Assembly: GCA_002390675.1 (NCBI GenBank)
Contig: DGPZ01000181.1
Span: forward strand, 20,624 to 84,623
Source of the DNA: Deltaproteobacteria bacterium UBA4427
Lineage (GTDB): Bacteria; Myxococcota_A; UBA9160; UBA4427
DNA length: 64,000 bases
Direction: 5' to 3'
The notes below the pieces were generated by a model that worked only from the letters and a program-made list of their open reading frames with translations, was not told the origin of the DNA and searched no databases. Below are positions 8,495 to 17,841 of the stretch, in pieces (the first letter of the stretch is position 1; each line of letters starts with the position of its first letter). The position numbers and the translations under genes were made by a program.

Positions 8495-9018
8495 GTACTT
8501 CGACGCCCGGAGGCCGCGCCTTCCCCCGTCAGTCAGAGACCAAGAGGTCGAGCCTAATGGACGCACGAAAGTACGACAATGATGATCGCATGGATCACGA
8601 CACCGAAGACGATGCACCCGAGCGCGACGGCTGGATCGGTGTCGACTTCGCGCATCTTGTGACCCCACCTTCTTCTCGCTCGTGGGTTCCTCTCGTCGCC
8701 CTCGCCCTACTCGCGGCCCTCGGCGTCTCCGCACTGCGAATCGATCTGATTCGCACTCGTTATGCGTTGGCCGAAACTATGGCAACTGAAAAGTCTATGA
8801 TCCAGGATCAGCGTGACCTCATTGTACGCCAGCGTCGACTACGCGATCCGGCGGTCCTAACTGCCTTGGCCCGGGAGCGTGGCTTCCGGCCGATTCTTGC
8901 AGCGCAAACGCTGCCTGACCCGATGCCCCATAGCGAATCCACACGCGGCCTTCCGTCGGTGGCTGCTGGACCGCCCCCTCGGTGGACGCCTAATATTAGT
9001 GGAGCTGTGGCTCCATGA
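8491..9018 (+). CDS. ftsL: FtsL-like divisome protein
   Basis: 175 residues. It has a hydrophilic acidic cytoplasmic N-terminus (1-62), one membrane segment at about 65-83, then a periplasmic helix with coiled-coil character (about 85-125), and a Pro-rich tail. This bitopic topology and the position between rsmH and ftsI identify FtsL; primary-sequence conservation in the family is very low. FtsL connects FtsQ and FtsB with the FtsWI synthase. ATGA overlaps at both ends couple it to rsmH and ftsI. The cytoplasmic tail is longer than in E. coli FtsL (about 35 residues there). Confidence 0.8.
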   Translation: MSTSTPGGRAFPRQSETKRSSLMDARKYDNDDRMDHDTEDDAPERDGWIGVDFAHLVTPPSSRSWVPLVALALLAALGVSALRIDLIRTRYALAETMATEKSMIQDQRDLIVRQRRLRDPAVLTALARERGFRPILAAQTLPDPMPHSESTRGLPSVAAGPPPRWTPNISGAVAP

Positions 9019-11222
9019 GATCACAAGCACTCGATCGCGCTTCGCGCCGTATCGTCTGGATCCGCTTCGCGGGCCTGGGCGTAGTACTGCTCCTCGCGGG
9101 CCGGGCCGCCCATCTGACCGTTGCCCATACCCGCGCACGCACCCTCTACGACCAGCAAATCCAAACCGAGCAGCGCCTCTCCGCTTCACGCGGGACCATC
9201 TTCGACCGAAACGGCCGAGAGCTTGCGATCACGACCGACGCTGCATCCGTATACGTGATGCCGCGCCTCATGGAAGACCGCGCGGCAACGGCCAGCGCAC
9301 TCTCTAAGGCCCTCGACCTCGACCTCGAACATCTCGCGCATCGCCTCGCTAACCGCGACGGCTTCACATATATCGAACGCTGGGTCGAACCCGAAGAAGC
9401 CGCGCGCATCAAGGCCCTCGATCTGCCCGGCGTTGGCCTCGACCAAGAGGCCCGTCGCTCCTATCCAGCCGGCGTCCTCGCCGCACCGCTCCTTGGCTTC
9501 GCGAACATCGATGGACTCGGCGTACGCGGCATAGAGCAGCTCGAAAACGAATGGCTCACTGGCCAGCCTCGTCGCGTCCGCGTCGAGCGCGACGCTCGCG
9601 GCCGTGCGCTTGCGCTTCGCTCAACGGATCCGCGCGAAGTCCAAGGCGGAGATGTCGCCCTCACTCTTGATTCCGCCATGCAAGGAGCCGCGGAAGCAGC
9701 GCTTGCCGCGGCGGTTGAGAAGACGCAGGCCGTCGGCGGCATGGTCATTACGATGGACCCGCGCAATGGTGATGTGCTCGCAATTGCGGAGGCGCCCGGC
9801 TTCGATCCAAACGGCTTCCGCCATCTCGAATATCAGGAAACGCGGTCCCGGGCATTCGCCGACAGCGTCGAAGCGGGATCCACCATGAAGGCGTTCCTTG
9901 TCGCCTCTGCGCTGGACGGCTTATTAGTTGACCCGGAACAGGCTTTTGATACCGAAGAGGGATGGATTCGCGTTCGCGGAAAAACGATTCGCGACCGCAG
10001 GCCTTTCGGCATTTTGACCCCCGGAGACGTGCTTCGCGTATCGAGCAATGTAGGCGCCGTGCAGATTGCACAAGCGATGGGGCGCGAAGCACAGCACCAG
10101 GGGCTTCAACGCTTCGGCTTCGGAACGCGGACTCGCTCCCGCTTTCCCGTCGAGTCCTCGGGCATCCTCCGAGATTGGCGCAAGTGGCAGCCCGTCGACC
10201 AAGCGGCCATCTCATACGGACAAGGAATTTCGATTACGGGGATGCAATTGGTGTCCGCTCTCGCCGCACTCGCGAATGATGGAATGCGAATGGAGCCGCG
10301 TCTCGTGCTCGCACGAAGGCAAACCGGCGGTGCATGGCAAACGACCGAAATACGCCGGCACGGCCGTGCGGTTTCCGCGAATGCTGCGCGACTCACCCTT
10401 GACATGATGCAAACCGTTGTGAGCTCAGAAGGTACCGGCCGACTCGCCGGCCTTCGCGGCGTCCGCGTCGCAGGCAAGACCGGCACGGCCCAAAAACTCG
10501 ACCGAGAAGCAGGACGTTATTCGCAGGATCGCTACATGGCGTGGTTCATGGGTGTCGTACCTGCGGACGATCCCGAACTCGCGATCATTGTCGCCATCGA
10601 CGAGCCGAGTGGCCCGATGCATAGCGGCGGCGGTGTTGCCGCCCCGCTCTTTGCACGCGTTGCCGCGGCGCAACTCGCTCATCGCGGAATCATCACAGAA
10701 CCCGAACCCATTGCCGCAGCTCCTCTCCCGGTTCGCATTGTCGAACGCAAGTTGACGCCGGAAATTCAGCTAGCCCAGCGAGACGAGCCCTTGCCAGTGG
10801 TTTCGGCGGCACCCCCGAAGCAGCGCGCGGCGGCAAAAAACGAACGAACACAACGGCCGCTTCGAGCGGCTGTAGCGGCCCCCCCGGCCGGTCCCGCCGC
10901 ACAAGCTGCGGCGGGGCCTTCACCTTCGCGCGCGAAGGCCAAGCCATCCGCGAAGCGCGCCGTGCTCTCAGCCAGAGAGCAGGTTCGCTTTGGGCTCGTA
11001 TTCGTCCCTGATTTCGGTGGACGAAGCATGGCCAGCGCGCGCCGCATCGCCGACGGCGAGTCACTCAAAATTACAACTCTCGGAGCCAGCGAGGGCCGAG
11101 TGGTGTCTCAATTCCCCGTGCCTGGCACGGTGCTCGATGGAGGCGACCGCACAGTCCGCCTCCGCTTCGAGCGGCGCTCCGACCAACGCAGCGCTGTTCC
11201 CCGCCGCCGGGAGGAGAGCTAA
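9015..11222 (+). CDS. ftsI: FtsI, class B penicillin-binding protein with C-terminal PASTA domain
   Basis: 735 residues. Membrane anchor at about 15-34, a PBP dimerisation domain starting ASRGTIFDRNGRELA, then the transpeptidase with catalytic Ser289 in STMK (289-292), SSN at 343-345 and KTGT at 488-491. An Ala/Pro-rich linker (about 590-650) leads to one PASTA domain at about 660-730. It cross-links septal peptidoglycan together with FtsW. A PASTA domain is absent from E. coli FtsI but found in Gram-positives and some deltaproteobacteria, where it affects localisation or substrate sensing. It overlaps ftsL by 4 nt and murE by 1 nt. Confidence 0.95.
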   Translation: MRSQALDRASRRIVWIRFAGLGVVLLLAGRAAHLTVAHTRARTLYDQQIQTEQRLSASRGTIFDRNGRELAITTDAASVYVMPRLMEDRAATASALSKALDLDLEHLAHRLANRDGFTYIERWVEPEEAARIKALDLPGVGLDQEARRSYPAGVLAAPLLGFANIDGLGVRGIEQLENEWLTGQPRRVRVERDARGRALALRSTDPREVQGGDVALTLDSAMQGAAEAALAAAVEKTQAVGGMVITMDPRNGDVLAIAEAPGFDPNGFRHLEYQETRSRAFADSVEAGSTMKAFLVASALDGLLVDPEQAFDTEEGWIRVRGKTIRDRRPFGILTPGDVLRVSSNVGAVQIAQAMGREAQHQGLQRFGFGTRTRSRFPVESSGILRDWRKWQPVDQAAISYGQGISITGMQLVSALAALANDGMRMEPRLVLARRQTGGAWQTTEIRRHGRAVSANAARLTLDMMQTVVSSEGTGRLAGLRGVRVAGKTGTAQKLDREAGRYSQDRYMAWFMGVVPADDPELAIIVAIDEPSGPMHSGGGVAAPLFARVAAAQLAHRGIITEPEPIAAAPLPVRIVERKLTPEIQLAQRDEPLPVVSAAPPKQRAAAKNERTQRPLRAAVAAPPAGPAAQAAAGPSPSRAKAKPSAKRAVLSAREQVRFGLVFVPDFGGRSMASARRIADGESLKITTLGASEGRVVSQFPVPGTVLDGGDRTVRLRFERRSDQRSAVPRRREES

Positions 11223-12793
11223 TGCGACTCACTTCTCTGATCGAAGGTCTACCCGAATCTATGCCGGCTCTCGAATGGCGACGCAGCGATGCCATCGATG
11301 ACCCCATGATTCGAGGGATCCGTTACGACTCCCGATCTGTGTCGTCTGGCGATCTCTTCGTGGCAATCCGCGGAGCGAACTCTGATGGCCATGACTATCT
11401 TGAACGTGCGGTCGCGCTTGGTGCCGCGGCTCTCCTCGTCGAAGAGATGCCGAGCGACGCAATTCGCAAAGATCTGCCGACCGTCCGCGTCGCCGACGCG
11501 AGGCGCGCGATGGCTCCCCTCGCCGCACGCTTCTTTGGCCATCCTGCAGACGAAATCAATCTCGTCGGCATTACCGGCACGAACGGTAAAACCAGTACGA
11601 GCTACCTCGTCGAATCGATCCTTGCCCACGCCGGCCTTCGCGTGGGTCTCGTGGGAACCGTCGAAATTCGTTATGCGGACACGCATGAAGTCTCGGTCAA
11701 CACGACACCTGAGAGCCTCGATCTCCAGCGAACGCTTCGCGCGATGCGCACGGAACAGATAGACGCAGCCGTAATGGAGGTCTCTTCGCACGGCCTCGAA
11801 CTCGGACGCGTGCAGGGCTGTTCATTCAAAGTTGCGGCCTTTACTAATCTATCTCAGGACCATCTCGATTTTCATGGATCTATGAACGCCTATCTCACTT
11901 CCAAGGCAAGACTCTTCCGTGACCATCTCGCGCCTAATGCAACGGCTGTCGTCAACATAGATGACGCCTCTGGCGAGAAGATCATTGGCGTCGCGCGCGA
12001 GGCCGGCGCTTCAATCTTACGCGTCGGCCGTGGACCAAACTCCACCGCCGACTTTCGCCTCGTAGACCATGAAATTCGCCTCGAGGGTACTCGTGCCACG
12101 CTGGAAGATTCAGACGGCCGCTTTGATGTCTCATTCCCACTCATAGGCGACTTCAACCTCGAGAATCTATTAGTCGCTGCAGGGATCGGCCGCGCGATGG
12201 GCATCGATCATGAGACCCTCGCCGCTGGGATCGCCGCTTGCCCCCAAGTGCCGGGACGGATGGAGCGCGTCCTTGGATCTGGCAAGAATGAACCGACGGT
12301 CCTAGTCGATTACGCACATACCCCGGACGCTGTCGAAAAACTGTTGTGCGCCGTGCGACCGCTATGCAAGGGTCGTTTGATCGCCATATTCGGATGCGGT
12401 GGCGATCGGGACCGAACGAAGCGACCTCTAATGGCGCAAGCCGTCGCGGCACATGCCGATTGCGCGATCGCCACCAGCGACAATCCGCGAACCGAAGATC
12501 CCGTCGCGATTCTTGCGGACGTCGAAGCTGGCCTGTCTACGCTCACGCGCGTCGAGGCAAGCGAGCTGCTTTCAGCAGGGGCTGCCCCGGGTCGATATAG
12601 CGTCCTAATCGATCGCCGCGAAGCCATTAATCGGGCCATCCTTGGCGCGGGACCGAATGATACGGTCGTGCTCGCAGGCAAGGGTCACGAGGACTACCAA
12701 ATTCTGGGACGCGAAAAATTTCCCTTCGACGATCGACAGGAAGCACGCCGCGCACTCCTCGCGCGTACGACTGAGCAGGCGGATCGCGCATGA
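11222..12793 (+). CDS. murE: UDP-MurNAc-L-Ala-D-Glu:meso-DAP ligase MurE
   Basis: 523 residues, slightly longer than E. coli MurE. The ATP loop is ITGTNGKTST with Lys123. DNPR at 420-423 is the signature for choosing meso-diaminopimelate rather than lysine, so the peptidoglycan is predicted to be DAP-type. The carboxylated-lysine region (TTPESLDLQRTLRAM) is present. It adds the third stem amino acid in the cytoplasm. The ATG shares its A with the ftsI stop. Confidence 0.96.
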   Translation: MRLTSLIEGLPESMPALEWRRSDAIDDPMIRGIRYDSRSVSSGDLFVAIRGANSDGHDYLERAVALGAAALLVEEMPSDAIRKDLPTVRVADARRAMAPLAARFFGHPADEINLVGITGTNGKTSTSYLVESILAHAGLRVGLVGTVEIRYADTHEVSVNTTPESLDLQRTLRAMRTEQIDAAVMEVSSHGLELGRVQGCSFKVAAFTNLSQDHLDFHGSMNAYLTSKARLFRDHLAPNATAVVNIDDASGEKIIGVAREAGASILRVGRGPNSTADFRLVDHEIRLEGTRATLEDSDGRFDVSFPLIGDFNLENLLVAAGIGRAMGIDHETLAAGIAACPQVPGRMERVLGSGKNEPTVLVDYAHTPDAVEKLLCAVRPLCKGRLIAIFGCGGDRDRTKRPLMAQAVAAHADCAIATSDNPRTEDPVAILADVEAGLSTLTRVEASELLSAGAAPGRYSVLIDRREAINRAILGAGPNDTVVLAGKGHEDYQILGREKFPFDDRQEARRALLARTTEQADRA

Positions 12794-14190
12794 GCGTGCC
12801 GGCAAGTGTCGATGAACTTCTCGGGTGGACCGGCGGCAGCCTCATCCGTGGTCGCGGCGATCAAACCTTTACAGGCACGGTCATCGACAGTCGTGCTGCT
12901 CTGCCGGGTGATCTCTTCGTTGCGATCGTCGGCCCAAACCATGACGCGCACCGTTTCTTGGGCAATGTCTTGCTAGGCGGTGCCGCCGGAGCGCTGGTCC
13001 AATCAGATCGACTGAACGAGCCTCTTCCCCGAAGTGATGGTTTCCTCGTCCAGGTTGATGACACAACGACCGCACTCGCGTCCCTTGCTCATGGTCATCG
13101 CCAGTCTTTTGCCGGGCCTCTGATCGGTATCACGGGCAGCAACGGCAAGACGACCACAAAGGAGCTCTGCGCAACGATTCTCGAGAGCCGCGGCTCAACC
13201 CTCGCCACCCGCGGAAACCTAAACAACAACTTCGGCGTACCACTTACGTTGCTGAGGCGAGAACAAGAAGACCGCATAGCCGTGGTCGAGATGGGCATGA
13301 ACCATCGCGGCGAGATCGCAACCTTGGCTGAGATTGCCGAGCCGACGATCGGTGTTCTTACGAATATAGGAACCGCTCACATCGAGTTTCTCGGCTCCCG
13401 AGAAAATATCGCGCTGGAAAAAGGTGACCTGCTGGCCAGGCTGCCGGCAAACGGGACCGCCGTGCTGGGCCGAGACGACGCTCTCGCCTTCGCCCAGGCC
13501 AAAAGAACCGCGGCGCAGGTACTTTCCTTTGGACGCGCCAAGAACTCGGACCTTTGTGCGAGCCAGGTCCGCTTCCTCGAGGAGGGCGCCTTCGCGTTCC
13601 AACTCGAATCCCCCTTCGGCCGCGGGGAGATTCGCGTATTCGGTCTGGCTGAAACGATCGTTGAGAATGCCCTTGCCGCGGCGGGCGGCACTTTTGCCGC
13701 AGGCGCGAGCTTTGAAGACGTCGCTGACGGACTTGCTAGGCACGAGGGGGTTCCGGGGCGCATGCAGCCGCGCACTCTCCCGAACGATGTGTTGCTGATC
13801 GATGACACATACAACGCGAACCCCCAGTCCATGCAGAACGCCCTCGAAACCCTTGCCCGCATGCCGTCAACCGGGAAGCGCCACGCCGTCCTCGGCCAGA
13901 TGGGCGAGCTCGGCGAATCCGCCGCGCAGGCACATGCGGAGATCGGCCGCCTCGCAGCAGAACTTAATGTCGATGCTCTCTACCTACTCGGGGATATGGC
14001 CGACCTAACCGCGGAAGCTGCAAAGACCGCTGGGCTTGCCCTCGAACAAATTATTCAGAGCGAGAGCCACGAGGCCCTCGCAGAGAGTCTTCGGAACCGA
14101 ATCAACAAGGGCGATCGTGTCCTCGTCAAAGGGTCTCGCGCCGCGAAAATGGAACGTGTGATCGAATTACTCGAAGAGGGAAGCCCCTAA
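12790..14190 (+). CDS. murF: UDP-MurNAc-tripeptide:D-Ala-D-Ala ligase MurF
   Basis: 466 residues, normal length. The ATP loop GITGSNGKTTTKE lies at about residues 112-124, followed by GNLNNNFGVPLTLL, the MurF block that contacts the substrate, and LIDDTYNANPQSM in the C-terminal half, diagnostic for MurF. It attaches D-Ala-D-Ala to the tripeptide precursor. It overlaps murE by ATGA and shares one base with mraY. No D-Ala-D-Ala ligase (ddl) gene is in the cluster, so its dipeptide must come from a gene elsewhere. Confidence 0.96.
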   Translation: MSVPASVDELLGWTGGSLIRGRGDQTFTGTVIDSRAALPGDLFVAIVGPNHDAHRFLGNVLLGGAAGALVQSDRLNEPLPRSDGFLVQVDDTTTALASLAHGHRQSFAGPLIGITGSNGKTTTKELCATILESRGSTLATRGNLNNNFGVPLTLLRREQEDRIAVVEMGMNHRGEIATLAEIAEPTIGVLTNIGTAHIEFLGSRENIALEKGDLLARLPANGTAVLGRDDALAFAQAKRTAAQVLSFGRAKNSDLCASQVRFLEEGAFAFQLESPFGRGEIRVFGLAETIVENALAAAGGTFAAGASFEDVADGLARHEGVPGRMQPRTLPNDVLLIDDTYNANPQSMQNALETLARMPSTGKRHAVLGQMGELGESAAQAHAEIGRLAAELNVDALYLLGDMADLTAEAAKTAGLALEQIIQSESHEALAESLRNRINKGDRVLVKGSRAAKMERVIELLEEGSP

Positions 14191-15263
14191 TGATTTACCA
14201 CTGGCTCTATCCCTTGGCAGACACCTGGAGCGGACTCAATGTCGTTCGCTACATCACATTCAGAACCGCGGCTGCGACGCTGACCGCGCTCTTCATCTCG
14301 TTCATAGTGGGACCGTGGCTGATCAGACGCCTAGCGGAGCTAAGAGTTGGGCAACCGATTCGTGAAATCGGTCCCGATCACCAATCAAAGGCCGGCACCC
14401 CAACCATGGGCGGGCTCTTGATCCTGCTTTCGCTGATCACATCTACCCTTCTCTGGACGGACCTCACGAACCCCTTCGTCTGGATCGTGCTTGGCCTAAC
14501 GACCGGATACGGCGTACTCGGCTTCATCGACGACTACCACAAGGTCACAAAAAGCAATAGCGACGGCATTTCCGCTCGTATGAAGCTCACCTGGCAAGTG
14601 ATCATGGCTTTTTGCGTCGCGGTGGCGATCTACAACAGCCCCGCCTTCGACTCGCAGCTCGCCGTTCCTTTCTTCAAGAATTTCACGCCAGACATCGGAA
14701 TCTTCTACATCCCCTTGGCGACCTTCATCATCGTCGCCGCGAGCAATTCCGTGAACCTGACCGATGGCCTCGACGGGCTCGCTATCGGCCCCGTGATGAT
14801 CTCCGCCGGCACCTTTCTCGTGCTCGCCTACGCATCCGGCCACGCAGGCATCGCCGAATATCTTCAGATCAAGAACGTTCCCGGGTCAGGACAGCTCGCG
14901 ATTATCTGTGGCGCCCTGTTCGGAGGTGGACTCGGCTTTCTCTGGTTCAATGCATCTCCGGCGGAACTCTTCATGGGAGATGTCGGTTCCCTCGCCCTCG
15001 GTGGCGCGCTCGGCACGATTGCCGTCTTGATTCGACAGGAAATCCTGCTCGCCGTAGTCGGCGGCATCTTCGTCATCGAGACCCTGAGCGTGATCATCCA
15101 GGTCGTCTCGTTCAAAATGACCGGTAAGCGCGTATTCAGGATGGCGCCGGTCCACCACCATTTCGAGCAGTTGGGTTGGCCCGAGCAGAAGATCGTCGTC
15201 CGCTTTTGGATCGTCTCGATCATCCTCGGCCTCGTCGCGTTGTCGTCGCTCAAACTGCGCTGA
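14190..15263 (+). CDS. mraY: Phospho-MurNAc-pentapeptide translocase MraY
   Basis: 357 residues with about ten membrane segments. Family motifs are KAGTPTMGG near residue 69, the Mg/substrate motif GFIDDYHKV near 111, NLTDGLDGLAIGP near 188 with its catalytic aspartates, and MAPVHHHFE near 317. It transfers phospho-MurNAc-pentapeptide to undecaprenyl phosphate at the inner membrane, giving lipid I. GAGGGA precedes the ATG, which overlaps the murF stop by one base. A 47-nt gap follows before murD. Confidence 0.97.
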   Translation: MIYHWLYPLADTWSGLNVVRYITFRTAAATLTALFISFIVGPWLIRRLAELRVGQPIREIGPDHQSKAGTPTMGGLLILLSLITSTLLWTDLTNPFVWIVLGLTTGYGVLGFIDDYHKVTKSNSDGISARMKLTWQVIMAFCVAVAIYNSPAFDSQLAVPFFKNFTPDIGIFYIPLATFIIVAASNSVNLTDGLDGLAIGPVMISAGTFLVLAYASGHAGIAEYLQIKNVPGSGQLAIICGALFGGGLGFLWFNASPAELFMGDVGSLALGGALGTIAVLIRQEILLAVVGGIFVIETLSVIIQVVSFKMTGKRVFRMAPVHHHFEQLGWPEQKIVVRFWIVSIILGLVALSSLKLR

Positions 15264-15310
15264 TCGTATTGGCGGATCCTTGTCGGGCCCGCAGCAAAAG
15301 AGAGTCGTAC

Positions 15311-16657
15311 ATGGAATTCGAAGGACAAAGCGTCCTTGTGCTAGGTCTCGGCCTATCGGGATGCTCTGCGGTGAACTATCTCGCCGGACAGGGCGCCCGA
15401 GTGGTCGCAGCAGACGAACGCGCTGAAAGTGCGGTTGTCGACCTGGATACGTTGCCGGGCGATATCGAATTGCATGTCGGCCGAGAATTCCCTGCTCTCG
15501 AAGACTTTGACCTCGTCGTGCCTAGCCCCGGCGTGCCCGCCGCGCGATTCGCAGGCCGCGCCCGCAAGGCTTGGGGAGACATCGAGCTTTGCTTCCGCGC
15601 CCTCCGAATTCCGGTCCTTGCCGTCACCGGCACGAACGGCAAGTCGACGGTCGTTAAGTTGATCGAAGCGATGGCCAACGCAGCCGGGATTCGGGCACGA
15701 GCGGCAGGCAATCTTGGCGTACCTGCCCTGGACTTGGTCGGCGCGCCCCTTGATCTCGCAATCCTCGAGGTCTCTTCTTTCCAGCTGGAAAGCGTCGACG
15801 CCTTCGCGCCTCGAACCGGTGTGCTGCTCAATCTCTCCCCCGATCATCTCGATCGCCACGGGAGCATGAAAGGCTACCGAGATGCGAAGGCGCGCCTCTT
15901 CGCTCGGCAAGGTCCTGGACAGAGCGCGATTCTGAACGGCGATGACCCTCTCTGCTCAAATCTTGCATTACCGGATGGCGTCGAGCGCCTCGAGTTCACA
16001 CGACACCGCCCGGTTGCGGCGGGCGCCTGGCTCGATGGCCGAAATGCCATCGTCCGACGCGCTGGTCGTCAGCAATCAATTTCACTCGAAGGCGCCGAAA
16101 GCCTCGGCCCACAAGATGACAACCTCCTCGCGACGCTCCTCGCTCTCGACACTCTAGACGTTGACCTCGGGTCGGCCACGAAGGCGTTCGAAAGCTTCGA
16201 AGGCTTGCCTCATCGATGCGAAACCGTCGGCGAGTACAAAGGCGTCCGTTATGTCGACGATTCGAAAGCGACAAATATCGGCGCGGCACGGCGCTCCCTC
16301 GAAGCACTCGGCGGAAACTTGATTTGGATTGCAGGCGGTCGCCACAAGGGGGGCGCGCTTGACGAGCTCGCTGAGAGTGCGAAAGCACTAGTGAAACAGG
16401 CACTCCTGATCGGCGAAGCCGCCAAGGAATTCGAAACCGCTCTCGCGCCTCACGTCGCAACTGAAATCGCAGGCGACCTCAACTCAGCCGTTGCCCGGGC
16501 GGCAGCGATCGCATACCCGGGCGACGTCGTATTGCTTGCGCCGGCGTGTGCCAGCTTCGATCAGTTCAATAGTTTCGAAGATCGAGGCAATGCCTTCCGT
16601 GCGGCGGTAGAGGCGCTGTCCTCCTCGCACTTAGATTCAACAAAGGGGCGCACATGA
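15311..16657 (+). CDS. murD: UDP-MurNAc-L-Ala:D-Glu ligase MurD
   Basis: 448 residues from ATG 15311. The frame is open further upstream, but that part reads as an out-of-frame copy of mraY, and the Rossmann start (VLVLGLGLSGCSAVNYL) follows directly after this ATG. The ATP loop is AVTGTNGKSTV near residue 115; NLSPDHLDRH and YVDDSKATN are further Mur-ligase landmarks. It adds D-glutamate as second stem residue. The stop overlaps ftsW by ATGA. Confidence 0.95.
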   Translation: MEFEGQSVLVLGLGLSGCSAVNYLAGQGARVVAADERAESAVVDLDTLPGDIELHVGREFPALEDFDLVVPSPGVPAARFAGRARKAWGDIELCFRALRIPVLAVTGTNGKSTVVKLIEAMANAAGIRARAAGNLGVPALDLVGAPLDLAILEVSSFQLESVDAFAPRTGVLLNLSPDHLDRHGSMKGYRDAKARLFARQGPGQSAILNGDDPLCSNLALPDGVERLEFTRHRPVAAGAWLDGRNAIVRRAGRQQSISLEGAESLGPQDDNLLATLLALDTLDVDLGSATKAFESFEGLPHRCETVGEYKGVRYVDDSKATNIGAARRSLEALGGNLIWIAGGRHKGGALDELAESAKALVKQALLIGEAAKEFETALAPHVATEIAGDLNSAVARAAAIAYPGDVVLLAPACASFDQFNSFEDRGNAFRAAVEALSSSHLDSTKGRT

Positions 16658-17841
16658 GTACGACCGCCGCACTCGACCGACATACTCGCCCCGCGCCGTC
16701 CTCCCGACCAGCCTCTGGCGTCGATCCCGGAATCGCTCTCGCTACCGGCCTCTTGATCGGCATCGGCGTCGTCATGAGTTACAGCGCGACCGCCGCCCTG
16801 GCTCTCGAGGCCAGCTTCCCGCCGCTCTTCTTTGACCACCTCACCGGCCTCGTCTTAGGCGGCATCGCCGCGAGCATCGCTTATCACCTCCCCTCTTCAT
16901 GGCTGCGAGATTGCGCGATGCCCTTCTGGGCGTTCACTATGGCACTGCTCGTCGCGACCCTACTCTTCGGCATTGAGGTCAATGGCGCACAGCGGTGGAT
17001 CGCTCTGCCGGGTGTTCGGTTTCAACCCGGCGAACTTGCAAAGTGCGCAACGCTCCTGGCAGTCGCGGCCTGGCTCTCACGTAAAGACGACAAGCGTGAG
17101 CTTTCTACGCGCCGCTCAATTCAGGCCGCCGGCATAGCAATTATTCCCGCCGCTCTACTGCTCATGCAGCCCGACCTCGGCAACGCGGTCGTGCTTGTCG
17201 TGCTTTCCGCCGGTTTGCTTTTTATAGCCGGAACACCCTGGCCCCGATTCGTTCTACCGGGCATCGCGGGCGTTCTAATAGTCGCCGCCTATGTCGTGAA
17301 TAACGCATACGCCTGGCGCCGAATATTGGGCTTCCTCGACCCCTTCCGCGAAGCGCAGGGTGCAGGATGGCAGCTAGTTCAATCCTACGTCGCATTCGGA
17401 CAAGGCGGCTTCTTCGGCCAAGGGCTCGGCAACGGACGGCAGAAGCTCGAGTACTTGCCTGAGGTGCATACGGACTTCGTGCTGGCACTCATCGCCGAGG
17501 AACTCGGCCTCGTTGGTGTCCTTCTCGTGCTTGGCGGTTTTGCGGCGCTTTGGGTGGCAGGGACCCGCGCAGCACGCCGCGCAACTAATCGCTTCGACCT
17601 CTATGTAGGTTTCGCCATGGTGACCCTGCTTACAATTCCCGCTTTCCTCAATGCGTCCGTCGTCATGGGACTGGTGCCTACCAAAGGCCTGACACTGCCT
17701 TTCCTCTCCTACGGTCGGACATCACTCGTCGTAAGCTGCTTCGCTCTCGGGCTTCTCCTCGGCGTCGCCCGGCGTCATCCCGCACGTGCACGCCGCGCTG
17801 CGCCCAACACTTCATCTCGCAAGGAGAGCGCTCGATGGTGA
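16654..17841 (+). CDS. ftsW: FtsW, SEDS-family septal peptidoglycan polymerase
   Basis: 395 residues, about ten membrane segments, with a hydrophilic N-terminus of about 25 residues. SEDS landmarks include NGAQRWIALPGVRFQPGELAK, LLMQPDLGNAVVL, the large periplasmic loop with LPEVHTDFVLALIAEELGL, and the C-terminal TKGLTLPFLSYGRTS. Together with FtsI it polymerises and cross-links septal glycan from lipid II. It overlaps murD by 4 nt and murG by 7 nt. Confidence 0.95.
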   Translation: MSTTAALDRHTRPAPSSRPASGVDPGIALATGLLIGIGVVMSYSATAALALEASFPPLFFDHLTGLVLGGIAASIAYHLPSSWLRDCAMPFWAFTMALLVATLLFGIEVNGAQRWIALPGVRFQPGELAKCATLLAVAAWLSRKDDKRELSTRRSIQAAGIAIIPAALLLMQPDLGNAVVLVVLSAGLLFIAGTPWPRFVLPGIAGVLIVAAYVVNNAYAWRRILGFLDPFREAQGAGWQLVQSYVAFGQGGFFGQGLGNGRQKLEYLPEVHTDFVLALIAEELGLVGVLLVLGGFAALWVAGTRAARRATNRFDLYVGFAMVTLLTIPAFLNASVVMGLVPTKGLTLPFLSYGRTSLVVSCFALGLLLGVARRHPARARRAAPNTSSRKESARW